Below, one piece after another: positions 1-10,761 of a DNA stretch of 64,000 nucleotides (the first letter of the stretch is position 1; the number at the start of each line of letters is the position of its first letter). The stretch spans positions 310,001 through 374,000 of the forward strand of contig OAPG01000015.1 in assembly GCA_900208305.1 (NCBI GenBank), read 5' to 3'. The position numbers and the translations under genes were made by a program. The notes under the pieces are model-generated. The model worked only from the letters and a program-made list of their open reading frames with translations, was not told where the DNA came from and did no database searches. The DNA comes from Melanopsichium pennsylvanicum (Eukaryota; Basidiomycota; Ustilaginomycetes; Ustilaginales).

Positions 1-3000
1 TTCGACTTTGATCCTTCTCCTTTCACTGTGGGCATGTGAAAATGCGGGTGTCGAGGATAGCATATGCAATTGTGTGCTATTCTTGACTCTCCAATTCATT
101 TCGCTCACTCTGACACCAGAGTCGCAGCAAAGCCGAGCTCGGCTGTGCCAAACGCAGTTTTGGACCAGCTTGATGCTGCTTGCTTTTGGTACGCCATGTT
201 GTGCCAACCTCGGACCGGTTGCAATCATGGTTGAGCACTACCTTGAAAAACAGGCACTGCCAGGTTTTGACTGAAACATGCACCTATCTTTCACCAACAA
301 ATAAACCAACACGGACAACCGTCAACCGAAAAAAACTCGGCCAACGGACCGGAGGAAGGAGGAATACAAATTTTTATTATTTAAATACTGTATCAACTAG
401 AAAAAATTTAAAGTCAAGCTGGAAACACGGTCTCGGCCCTCTGTCAATGTGTCTCTTTTTCATTTGAGCGCTTAGACCATTATAACCGAAGGTTTTAAAT
501 TTTTACTGTTCAAAAGCACGGCTCAACATGCCGGCAAGCGAGCAAGCGAACGTTGCTCATCTGACATGTGGCAGCAGGTAAGTTAAGTATTACTTACTGT
601 TTTATCAATTATCGAAAGCTTGAAATTGTACGTGCGAGCGAGACAGACAAGCCAAGCTTGATTTGATTCCCTTGCCCGACAACACCGACCTTACCTGTGT
701 GTTTGCCTGCCAACTCGGTAGCAGTCTAAGCACGCTTTCCCTGCTGTCAGCAGAATCGGACTTCATGGCGGGAATTCCGCTGTGCTAATCACAAATCCCA
801 GCAATGATAATTTGGTCGTGATGCTCATTGCGTGCACTGGCGAGTGAAATCATTTGAGCAGGCCCAGCCGATCATCGCTGTTGCAGCGCGACAGTTTATT
901 AGTTTGTGGCCTTGCACTCGTCAAGCGACTAAGTCTGTCTGGTTGCGACACATAACCCTCGAATGCGTGATTACCATCACCACCATCACTCCCATTTGTG
1001 ACCATGTCAACATACCAATACACGCAAATTTTCAACCCATCACTAAAGAGCAGTGATCAAGACGGACCTGGGCAATGTCTTCGGATAGGGGGCCGAAACC
1101 GACCATTCGAACAAGGAACGCACATTGTTCTCGACTGCAGCGGGTCCAGAAAGACACCAAATCGGAGCATCAAATTTCTCTGCAGGCAGAGTACTTTAGC
1201 TTCACAAAGCACAACGTGCAAGCTCATGCTGCACCGCAACACATCGTTCCGATCAGCCGCTACAGTCGTCCACGTTGTCTCCATCATTCACCCTCTTGCG
1301 TGATTTCGATTGCCGACTGATTTTGGTCCAGCTTATCAGCAGATCTCTTCATTCCTGTGCTATGATGCGCTGGGCTTTAGCATCAGCCTCATTGTGTCAG
1401 AGTTCAAATTACACTTGAAGTATCTCCAGGTAGGTCAACATGATCGATCTTGTGCTTAACCCCTCCTGTAAGTGCGATACAGAGCTTGACCCAACTGCAC
1501 CGAGGAGCCGAGCGTTCAGCGCCTCAACCAGACCTAGTCTTTTCACAAGCAGACTGCCACTAGTGCGGCTGCGTCTGCCCAAGCTGCTTGACGTAACCCG
1601 ATATTCGGTCTTGGCACAGGCGCTCAAGACATTCGCCTTATGTTGTGCAATCTTCTCCTGACGTTCGTCCAGCACATGCTTTACGCATTCTCAAATGATG
1701 CCATACTCTCCTTCTTCAATGGGTGGAGCCTGAATAATCATTTCGAACTGTGCCTCTATGAAACTGAATCTAGCTGCTGAGCACCATCGCTTCTACCGTA
1801 CTCTTGGCAGATTGGTCCGGCAGGCTGAACGATTCTTTGCAGATATCCGTCGATCAACCCACGTTCTATGAATTTGTTCTGGCGCCGTGTCACAAATCAA
1901 ACTTCATTTTCTTACTTTGACGTCTGTGGAGTGGGCTTATGATACGCCTTTCAACCCCTTCTTCCACCTTGCAGCGATGCGGATCCTTAACGATGACCGG
2001 CAGCTCGCTTACGGGTCATGCTGCGCAACGTTGATCCCGGTACCTCTCTGCCGTTACCTGTTCCAATTCTAGACCTAGAGCAAGCTGCCGAGTCTCATAT
2101 GACCTCAGCTGATCCAGTTGCCAGTGTCCCAAAAGTATTGACCATGTGCTTTTGAGTTTGGATCTGAGACAGCGCTCTTACCATTCAATTTTGTATGTCA
2201 TAATCAGTCTGAGCAGCGGTAGCAACTTGGAGCTTGAGCGGAGTTTGGGCCAGACAATGGCTGAATTTGCATACGTGAAAATCGCTGAAACAAAAATGGG
2301 CGGCGTTGGCAATCACTGTGTGACATTAGGCACGTTGTGGAACACATAGCGTGGATCAATCGCCAACCATGACGATAAGAATGGAGACATGGCCCAATGA
2401 TTGGGTGCTTTTCGAGATGTTTCGATTCAAAATACCTTCCTTCTTGTGTACTGTGCAAAACTGTTTCTCGGCCTATCCGCCCCTCTTTGTGCAAAGTAGC
2501 CCTGAATAGATGCGCCCACGTTTTCTCATGGAAAATCGCTTGCGTTTATATGGAGCATTCTACACGAACGGTGATGCTGCGCATCTTGTCGTGGTGAGCT
2601 GACAACTTTCATGCGTTTCCAAGTACGCACCTCGTGGCCGTCATGCAAAATCATTTCGACGGTCTTCTCAGCGAGAATCAGGGCAGTTTGGTCAAGTCGG
2701 ATATGCAGAAATTCACGTTACAAACAGCACAAGCACCAAGCCGGTTAGCTCGGAATCGTCAAATGGTGATGTGTGCTTAGCTCATCATGAATCGTGCACT
2801 CGTTCCTCCACGAATAACCAAACGGAATAAATCGGCTGACTTCGCTTCGGGATGAGCTCGGTCAAAACCCAGGACGGCGTCCGAAATTCTGCTTATTCCA
2901 TGTTGTGCACGCTAACTTAACCCTGCCCCGTCCGGTACCCAGGAAGACATCGGCGACAGACTCTTGCACAAATGGCTGTTGGAGTGCAAGAGATACATAC

Positions 3001-4341
3001 GTACGCAAACCGAAAATCCTCTTTTGGCGCGCAAAAATAGAACGTTTCAGGGCAATTCGGACAGCAGACGGCCACCCAAAAAGCGAGCAACCAGCATGTC
3101 TACAGCGGGCATGAGGAGCGTGCCTGACCTTGCTACTGTATTGGACAGCGCCGGAGACAAGAGAAATTCAAAGTTGAAAGTGTACTTACTATACAGCAGT
3201 ACAGCCCTCTTCTGAGTTCTGAATAAATAGTAGAAGACGGCTTTCGGAAATCGAAGCGGTGGCGGCTCGCTTGATTGTCTTGAAGCAAAGGCCGAAGGAA
3301 GGGTTTTTGTTGGGCATGGTTAAGCGTCGGTTGATGGTTTGCATCTTTGGAATTGCCTCAATGCGCGCAACGCACGACGAAAGGCACCGCGCTTGAAAAT
3401 ACTTGATGCTTTGAGGTGATTTTGGCAGGATCAATCTATGTGGACTTTTGAAGCTAGCAAGATCGTAAACATGGGTAGGCTTGAAAAGCATATTCAGAAC
3501 CTAACTGTGAGGCGGCTTGAGCTGCCAAGCTAAGGCGTCTGAGCTTAAAACTATGCTGCAAATCCTGAAATTGGGTCAGGGTCCAGGCTTGCTAGACCCT
3601 CTCTGTACCACCAAACCGCCTGGTTCTGATAACTTTGTTTCACCCGCACGAGTGTGAGCGACCAAGCTAGACTGCGAGATCGGGATTGGAGAATCACGAA
3701 AATATGGCATGTGCAGATCTGATTCGCGTCGCGTCTCCGCATACTAAAAATCGAAAAGAGCGAACCAACGAGTAAAGCTGCAGGCCACTTTTTCGAGCGA
3801 ACGAGCGAACGAGCGAACGCTTGGATGAATGGATGGTTTGATGGATGGCGTGTAATGTTACCCACAACTCCGGCCGAGGCATCGGCCGACATTGATCAAT
3901 ATCGACCATACCCGCGCAACCAGCACGCAGCACGCACTTGGAGATCCACACCAAAAGGCGACGATACCCCCCAAGGCACACCAAGAGAGTTTCGCGCAGC
4001 GCTACATCTTTCGGGACGGCAAAACATCTGCTCATCCAGCAGAAAGCGAGCCGGCATCTTCCCCCTCAAGACGAGGAGCAGAAGCGACGCCCTTGAGGCT
4101 AGCCGGTCAGCATCTTACAGTACGGAGTACCAACATAATCTAGAACGATTACCCCGAACAAGCTGAAAGGATTTGGTCGCGATCAAGACTATTGGGTTGG
4201 AGGTGGTGCCTGAGGCTGTACTGTGCAAGCGCTCACTGTGAGACGTGCTTCGAATCTGAGACGAAGACGCCAACGACAATCCGCTAAGAAAGGGGCGTTG
4301 GAATCTGATTGACATTGGATCACGCACAACTTTGCGCCAAG
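1..4341. other. Gene-poor left region, no supported gene
   Basis: No reading frame here has the length, composition or motifs of a real gene. Frames on both strands are under about 115 codons and are broken by stops. A few short stretches look protein-like, for instance about 45 codons ending at 1920 and about 80 codons ending near 3213, but I recognise no family. They could be relics of a decayed gene or chance. The last few hundred bases should contain the promoter of the zinc-cluster gene that starts at 4342. Confidence 0.5.
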
Positions 4342-6729
4342 ATGTCGTCCTTTTACCACCCGCATCCCAGCGCCGGCGAAGATGACCTCCCAGCAAACAA
4401 ACGCCGTAAAGTCAACACCTGTCTCCAGTGCAAAGCGCGTAAGGTCAAGTGTGACAAAGTACGTCCCTTGTGCGGCCCTTGCCAGCGACGCCGTGTACCT
4501 GCTGACCGTTGTGTGTTTGCAGATGAAGCAGACCCAGAAACTCTGCAGCACTACCTTGGGCCAGACTATCTCGCTCAGGAGGGGTACGACGTGAGTGAGG
4601 TGAACGCTCAGGCAAATGGAGCAGTTGATGCAGGTTTGCTCGCCCTGCAAGATCCGCAGGCGAGAGCTGTATTGGATAGGATCACGCGAGAGATGCGTCA
4701 GGGCGAAGAGGGGCTTCTAGGTACGACAGATGGAGTACCAGGCAACGATACTGTGGGAGCTGCTGCTGCTGCTGCTGCCGCTGCTGCTGCTGCTGTTGCT
4801 GCGGGCGGAGGGAACCTTGATCCGGCTCTGACAGAAACACTGCTTGCTACTAACTCTGCAGCCACCAACGGAACTGCATCTGCCAAACCAGGCAACGAGA
4901 TTGGCTCGTTGCAAGGTGGCAACATATTTCCTCAACCCATCGAAGCCACCCACGATAGGACCAAGTTTATCCTCGGCCTTCTGCCAAACGACCACGTAGT
5001 GAACGTCCTTCTCGACTCTCTGCGCACCTTCGAATCCAAGTCTCCCCTCGGCATCTCTTGGCGACTCATCCGTATTCAACTAATCAACCTGCGTGGCGAC
5101 ATTTCCGACTGGCGCACAGCTCAAGTTGAAGAACCCGACGTCGATCTCAGCTTCCTTGCCCTCCTCTTCGAGCTCATGGTGAGCGCGATCGATTGCAAGC
5201 CTGTCGAAGAGGTCATCTCAGAGGGGATAGCGTTGACGCCAGAACAAGTGCCAGAAATGACCGATCGCTGGCATGCGACATGTCAGGCGCTGTTGAGCAT
5301 GTGCAACTTCGCCAACGAGCCAAATCTCAACACGGTCACCACAGAATTTTTGTTCTACTTCTATGAGACCAGACGAGGGCGGAACAGGGTGGCTGTGCAT
5401 CATCTCGAAAGCGCTTTCGGTAGTGCCAAGAGCATGTGTATGCATCAACTGGGCTCAGCAGAGAAAGATGCTGCAAAATGGGCAAGCACGGCCGAAAGTG
5501 ACGACGTGACTATCCGCACGGGAGCGGTCACCGCTATGAGGAAAGCCGTGTTTGAAGGGGGTGAAGTATACGCTATCAGCGAAGAACAGAGCATCCTTGA
5601 TTCTATCCGCTCTTATCCCTCCACCGGCAAGATCATCGGAAGGGAGTTGATCCAAACTAACATTCCTGACAGGACCCACCTGGTTCGGGAAGCGGCTAGG
5701 ATGATGTTCATCTCGGTCACCTGGCATTTCGAACTACTGACACCACCTTCACCTATCGGTGACCCTATCGATAATTCGAGCTGGACTACCGAGCTAGGAT
5801 GCATTGACGAAGCGCACCTACCCGATGGAGAGTCTCCTAACCTTCCCTCGACCGGTGCACATCGAGGCAACTTGAGCTCGATCAGCACGTGCTTCTTCCA
5901 ATTCCTTTCTGCCTCAACCAGCTTTGTCTTGCAGCACAAGCAAGCCCCATCATCAACCGTCGTTGGAGCGGAATTGTTGGGCATGATCAGTGAATGGAAC
6001 ACGACGGCGGAAGCACACCTCACCCAAATGCGTTCTCAAGTCGGCGCCGGTAGAGCTATGCTTAACCATTTCTCACTTCTCATCCACCATTGGACTCGAA
6101 TCCGCCTACTTCGATCGTATCTCGGTCAGCTCGAAGAATCCTATTCCCTCTCAGCATCCCGGGAGACGCTCGTCACTTCGTGCAAAGAGGCGTTGATCCA
6201 AGTGCAGAGGATCACCGCGCTATCCGATGTAGACTTGTCTATCTTTGCACCAATCGTCACGACCGTGAAAGTGGATGCAACCCTCATTCTAGCCATTCAT
6301 CTGGCTGTTCGTGCAAATCACAACGACTCCAACACCACCTCTGAGTGGGTTGAGGTGCGGAACTTGGTAAAGACGAGTCTTTTGCTCATATGGACGCATG
6401 CAGAGGAGACTAGGCAAAATCGGGCTTTGGGCGGATTTAAGCCTTGGAGAAGACAAATGAGACAGCTCGTGGAGGGGATCTTGCAAACAGCTTTCGAGAG
6501 GAAAAAGATTGCGTTGAAGGAGATGCCGAGGATCAAGGATGAGGATACAGGAGAGTTGCCCGACCCAAAAGAATTCGATGAGGAGGATGTCTTGGAGGCT
6601 GCCTTGGGAGGGTTGGATGAGGGGTCGGCACTGAGGGTTTACAGGGATGCTTTGTTGGTGTCGGAAGAACCGATCCATAAGGTGGGCGTCTTCTTTGATG
6701 TTTTTGATGGCTATCTGCGCTCACTCTGA
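4342..6729 (+). CDS. Zn2Cys6 fungal transcription factor
   Basis: Single-exon gene for a 795-residue nuclear DNA-binding regulator. The N-terminus has a basic patch (KRRK, residues 20-23) followed by a Gal4-type binuclear zinc cluster: Cys at 27, 30, 37, 44, 47 and 57, with the basic KARKVK segment between the second and third cysteines. Residues about 140-155 are a poly-alanine tract encoded by GCT repeats (4759-4803). The rest, about residues 210-700, is mostly helical and resembles the middle homology region of fungal zinc-cluster regulators. I chose the ATG at 4342 because the open frame upstream of it has no ATG and the zinc cluster sits at the usual distance from this start. The target genes cannot be read from the sequence. 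The neighbour downstream is convergent, so context gives no pathway. Confidence 0.9.
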   Translation: MSSFYHPHPSAGEDDLPANKRRKVNTCLQCKARKVKCDKVRPLCGPCQRRRVPADRCVFADEADPETLQHYLGPDYLAQEGYDVSEVNAQANGAVDAGLLALQDPQARAVLDRITREMRQGEEGLLGTTDGVPGNDTVGAAAAAAAAAAAAVAAGGGNLDPALTETLLATNSAATNGTASAKPGNEIGSLQGGNIFPQPIEATHDRTKFILGLLPNDHVVNVLLDSLRTFESKSPLGISWRLIRIQLINLRGDISDWRTAQVEEPDVDLSFLALLFELMVSAIDCKPVEEVISEGIALTPEQVPEMTDRWHATCQALLSMCNFANEPNLNTVTTEFLFYFYETRRGRNRVAVHHLESAFGSAKSMCMHQLGSAEKDAAKWASTAESDDVTIRTGAVTAMRKAVFEGGEVYAISEEQSILDSIRSYPSTGKIIGRELIQTNIPDRTHLVREAARMMFISVTWHFELLTPPSPIGDPIDNSSWTTELGCIDEAHLPDGESPNLPSTGAHRGNLSSISTCFFQFLSASTSFVLQHKQAPSSTVVGAELLGMISEWNTTAEAHLTQMRSQVGAGRAMLNHFSLLIHHWTRIRLLRSYLGQLEESYSLSASRETLVTSCKEALIQVQRITALSDVDLSIFAPIVTTVKVDATLILAIHLAVRANHNDSNTTSEWVEVRNLVKTSLLLIWTHAEETRQNRALGGFKPWRRQMRQLVEGILQTAFERKKIALKEMPRIKDEDTGELPDPKEFDEEDVLEAALGGLDEGSALRVYRDALLVSEEPIHKVGVFFDVFDGYLRSL
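4759..4803 (+). repeat. GCT/GCC trinucleotide repeat (poly-Ala)
   Basis: About 15 alanine-type codons in a row, interrupted by one GCC and one GTT (valine). The tract lies inside the zinc-cluster regulator, between the DNA-binding domain and the middle domain. In-frame length changes here would be tolerated. Confidence 0.9.
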
Positions 6730-6916
6730 TCGTAATATCAAAAGAATTTGCATTGCTATGTTTCATGTTCAAACATGGCAAACAAGCACGAACGATTTAT
6801 CATATATGGACAATGATATTGGGCAGATCGGTTTATGAAAACAAACATGACAATCAGTGGATCCTGTATACCAATAAACAATCAACAAAGCGCCTCTACG
6901 CGCCGCGAAAGTATCA

Positions 6917-8473
6917 TTACCAGTTGCTATCGTTTCGCCACTTGACCGGTCGAAATAAATACGCATCACTGCTACTTGCTGCTTCCATGTTCGACACGTC
7001 GAGCCTGCTTCCACTTCTACTGTGTGACATCGCATATTCATCCTCGGTTCGATTGTATCCAGACCATTTGACGTTCCTGCCTCCTCCTCCTCCTCCTTCA
7101 CCTCCTCCTCCATCCCTTGATCTGCCACTCCTAGCACCGAAAGATTTGGCGTCCATATCTCTGTCTCCATTGACGTCCAAAATATCTGCCTGGGATCCAA
7201 TCATCGATAGCGCATGGATCTGAATATCATCCACCACGATTCCGCTGCTCCTATTTCCCGTGAGTGCATTCTGAGGGAACCTACCTCGAAGATGAATCAC
7301 ATCGTACCCAGGCTTGCGTCTCTTTCCTCCACCACCGAGAGGTCCTGGTCCTCGCAAGGTTGGGATACATGCGTCATCCGGTACCCCAATCGGCTTACCA
7401 CTACCCCATTCACCACTCTTCTGTACTTTGGCAACTACCGCTTCCCTTATCAACATCAATAGTTGGGTAAGTAAGAAACTAACTACTGCAAACACGCCAA
7501 TCAAAATGCAAAAAAGCACGACCAGTGGCACTCCAAATTGTTGCACATTGAAAAATCCATATACCAAAACATGGTACCGCTTGTACGTAATATCCACAAT
7601 ACCGATATACAGTCCAAGAATGGCAACTATGGGAATTAGATGCCACCAAGGTCGTAGAGATGTTCGTGAGAGAACAACCAGGTCGAGCATGGTTAAGAAA
7701 TAGTTGAGAGTGTGTTTACCGATATTTGCGAACGCTGAGTAGGGGTCACTTAGGGGAGCGGGACCTCTGAGTACTGTCCAAAAGATGACCATCACCACCA
7801 ATGGGAAGGACGACACCGTACTGACGAGTAGGGTGTGACAGAACTGCAAGGGTCGGGAAAAGGAACGGGAGAGAAAAGATCGAGGGTAGGTCGAGCCGAT
7901 TTCTAATTCCGATTCAAGACTGTAGGAAAGCTGGTTTTCGATGGATTCATGAGTGTGTGTACCAAATGAACTAATGGCAGCTTTCGATCGAGCGATATCG
8001 ATTCTACCAACACCGTTCAAAGGGTATGCCTTTTCGAGCATCTCGATTCGAGGTGCATCCCCCTCCATACTGTCTTTTCTAGCCTGCTTCCATCGACGCA
8101 GATTGTAACAGAAACTAACAGTGTGGATCGCTGACATAAGAAAGTAAATGGAATCTCCCCAAAAAGAAAGCGAGGTGAAATAAGTAATGGTTCCAATTCC
8201 CTCCGAGACCGCTGTGCCAAGGGCAGTGACAAGAAAGTAGATGGTCACAGAAATGCGAAACATAGCAAGCGCCCATGGAGGCAGAATGTAGCTCGTGACA
8301 TATCGATGTTGCGGGTCGAAAGGTGTATCGACTCCGAGATGATGGTAGATTTTGGTCGAGATTCCTGAAATCTCGGCAAGTCGCTCAGAGGGGAAAGGTT
8401 CTTGATGATGATTGGAGACGAACAGAGGAGCATGGTTCTGTAAAGGTGTTGTGTGGCTGGCGAGATTGGCCAT
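6917..8473 (-). CDS. Six-helix integral membrane protein, unassigned
   Basis: Single-exon gene for a 518-residue membrane protein. Hydrophobic segments lie at about residues 66-89, 99-123, 211-235, 255-272, 277-297 and 312-343, with a polar loop of about 85 residues between the second and third. The C-terminal 170 residues are hydrophilic and Gly/Ser-rich, including a GGGGEGGGGGG stretch, and are probably cytosolic. The helix count and the IGKHTLNYFLTMLD segment, with a His-Thr pair before a helix, are reminiscent of FAR-17a/AIG1-like or rolling-stone-like proteins. That is a weak inference. The start is the ATG at 8473; the frame upstream of it has only a TTG. The gene converges on the zinc-cluster regulator with 187 bp between stops. 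Confidence 0.75.
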   Translation of the reverse strand: MANLASHTTPLQNHAPLFVSNHHQEPFPSERLAEISGISTKIYHHLGVDTPFDPQHRYVTSYILPPWALAMFRISVTIYFLVTALGTAVSEGIGTITYFTSLSFWGDSIYFLMSAIHTVSFCYNLRRWKQARKDSMEGDAPRIEMLEKAYPLNGVGRIDIARSKAAISSFGTHTHESIENQLSYSLESELEIGSTYPRSFLSRSFSRPLQFCHTLLVSTVSSFPLVVMVIFWTVLRGPAPLSDPYSAFANIGKHTLNYFLTMLDLVVLSRTSLRPWWHLIPIVAILGLYIGIVDITYKRYHVLVYGFFNVQQFGVPLVVLFCILIGVFAVVSFLLTQLLMLIREAVVAKVQKSGEWGSGKPIGVPDDACIPTLRGPGPLGGGGKRRKPGYDVIHLRGRFPQNALTGNRSSGIVVDDIQIHALSMIGSQADILDVNGDRDMDAKSFGARSGRSRDGGGGEGGGGGGRNVKWSGYNRTEDEYAMSHSRSGSRLDVSNMEAASSSDAYLFRPVKWRNDSNW

Positions 8474-10761
8474 CTTGGACACCTGATGCTTGACAAGCCC
8501 CAAAGAAAGGAGTTGGTGGTTTCGTAGTTAAGAGATCGAACTCTGTGAGAGTAGGGCCAGTGTAAGAACCGACAGAAGCCCGAATGTGAACAAGCACGAG
8601 AGTTCTATGAGCCAGAGCGAAATCGGTTCGCGTAACAGACACAATAAGGGGGGATCGAAATAGGTGGTGGGGTGGGTGGATGCGACAGACGGAGAAGGAA
8701 AATAAACTGACTGTCAGTGCCGATGGAGGTATTGTGCTCTTATAGTTTTGGACAAGGAGCATTGCTTTCGGTTCTATCCCACAGATGCAGAAATTGGGAT
8801 TCTTTCTCAGCCCGTTTTGTAAATCAAGCTTTCGATTGCCGGCAAGGTTACATTCGTCAAAAGCAATGTTGTATGTATCTCCCAAAATGCACGGTGACAA
8901 GGAAGGCGTGCAAGATGGCTGAGACATGCGTCTAGCCTTGCTATAGGAGCAGAGTGATGCTCCAATGCTTGTTGGCGGCAAAGCAGATTGAGCGTTGCAG
9001 GCTGAGATTCCAGAAAAGGTATGAGGCGGCTAGCGGGGAACGAGGGACAAAAAGGCGAAAGGCGGCGCCTCTTGTCTCGCCAAGCGATACTTGACTTGGC
9101 TCGTCGGGATCTGGACTGACAGACGGTCGTGTATGGCATAGCTACACCCTTTGGAAGAGCATGCAGCGAAATTGACATGGATCAGCACTTATCCGAACAC
9201 CAAAGTAGGACATTATAAGTTGTGTCATTGTATCTCGGCTCGATCTGTAGCATCTAACATCAGCAGATCATATCCGGTTCGCAAGTAGAGGCGGAGCGAG
9301 ATAGTTTACTGTAAAATTATTATACGCACGTCAAAGAAGGCACACGAGCTAAATTAGGGCAGATTAATGGCCTCCTTCCGCATCCGCATAGGTAGGATTC
9401 TATGCGACTGGGAGGCGTGGAGCGGCGTGTGATGTGGATTTTAAGTCCAGCCTCCGCTCTATCTACTTGTCTCATCCGCCAGCCTCTTTCTTTTTCCACT
9501 TTGAAAACGCGCGATTTTGCTTTGAATTATTATTGACAGCTGCTTGCGAGTGGAATGGCGTTGAGCGGACACTAAACTGATGAGACGGTGAAACAGTGAG
9601 ACGGCGAAACGGTGAAACAGTGAAACAGTGAAACAGTGAAACATGGCGCTCTCCAGCCTCACTGATTATCTCTCAAGCCTGGTCTCGATATTGTAAAAGA
9701 GGTTCATGTCCACGTTTGTTGACTAGGATTTTTCTCTTCCTCAGTGTCCTAGGTCAAGGAACGGAAGAGATAGATGGCTTGTGCCATGAAAATGATCAAA
9801 ATTCGACTGCTTCCTGCCTCGTCTGTTTGCCTTCTAGGGGAAAGGCGGGGCACCTCGAACCACTAATTGAATCGCAGCCGTCAAGGAACTTGGTTCGTGG
9901 AATCTTGCTGTTGACATGGACACCAGCATCAAAGTGATTTGTAGCTGCTTACGATATTGAGCAAGACAGCTTCTTTTTACAACGCATTGCTGGCGTGTCG
10001 TGCCTCTGCAATCGCTTTGAGCAAGCGCTTACACCGCGCATGGTTACCTGACAGTGTCTCTAACCTGCAGGAACGAACGTGAGGCAGCTAACTGACGGGA
10101 CGCTTCCATGTTTCTCGACTCCGGTCAACTTACCCGTTCCCTTGTTTTGCTGAGGTTCCAAAACATTCTTGCTCTTCAATTTCCTACATACAAGCTGCTC
10201 TGTCACACTTCAAGACCCGTCTGTAGGCGCATCGGGTAAGACACCATGGTGAGCAGCGCGCCCTTGGCCTAGTCATTCTGGTCCGTATGGCTTCTTGAGA
10301 CGCCCTGATTTTTCAACCCTCGCAGTAGATCTGTATAACAGAGAACGAACTGGAGCCGGAAAAATAACTTCCACAAACGTAGTTTTGCGATAGGGCGAGG
10401 TGCGTTGTCGAGCGTAGCAGGCCTGATTCTGCGGGTGCATTTGTCGCGATTCCTATGCTGAATGACCTCCGACAGCAATACTGAAGATTTAAGGCTTAAC
10501 ATGACACAAATCGGAGATATTTTGATAGTTAGATTAGCATTTTCCAACATGCTGTTCATTTTTTGTTTTTGTTTTTGTTTTTTTCGAAAAGTGGAGATTT
10601 GGCTCGCCAAAAAGGTGTCAGGTATCACGTATGCTTGTTTTCCGACTTCCGCAAACAACTTTCCTTGAGCAACACAAACACTTCCTACCCCCAACTATAG
10701 TTTCCATATCCCATCCCCAAACCGTGCGCTACATGAGATTCACTCCAGCGCTCGTCTGAAT
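8474..10761. other. Intergenic spacer, 2.3 kb
   Basis: This is a shared upstream region for the divergent membrane-protein gene and MFAP1-like gene. It contains a 9-bp minisatellite (9581-9645), a TTACTGTA octamer near 9308 and a GTTTTT repeat near 10558-10580. I see no gene, tRNA or repeat family beyond that. Short frames on both strands have no recognisable motifs. Confidence 0.6.
9581..9645. repeat. 9-bp minisatellite
   Basis: About seven copies of a 9-bp unit related to GTGAAACAG. The four right-hand copies are nearly identical and the left-hand copies vary (GTGAGACGG, GCGAAACGG). It lies in a spacer with no gene. Confidence 0.85.
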
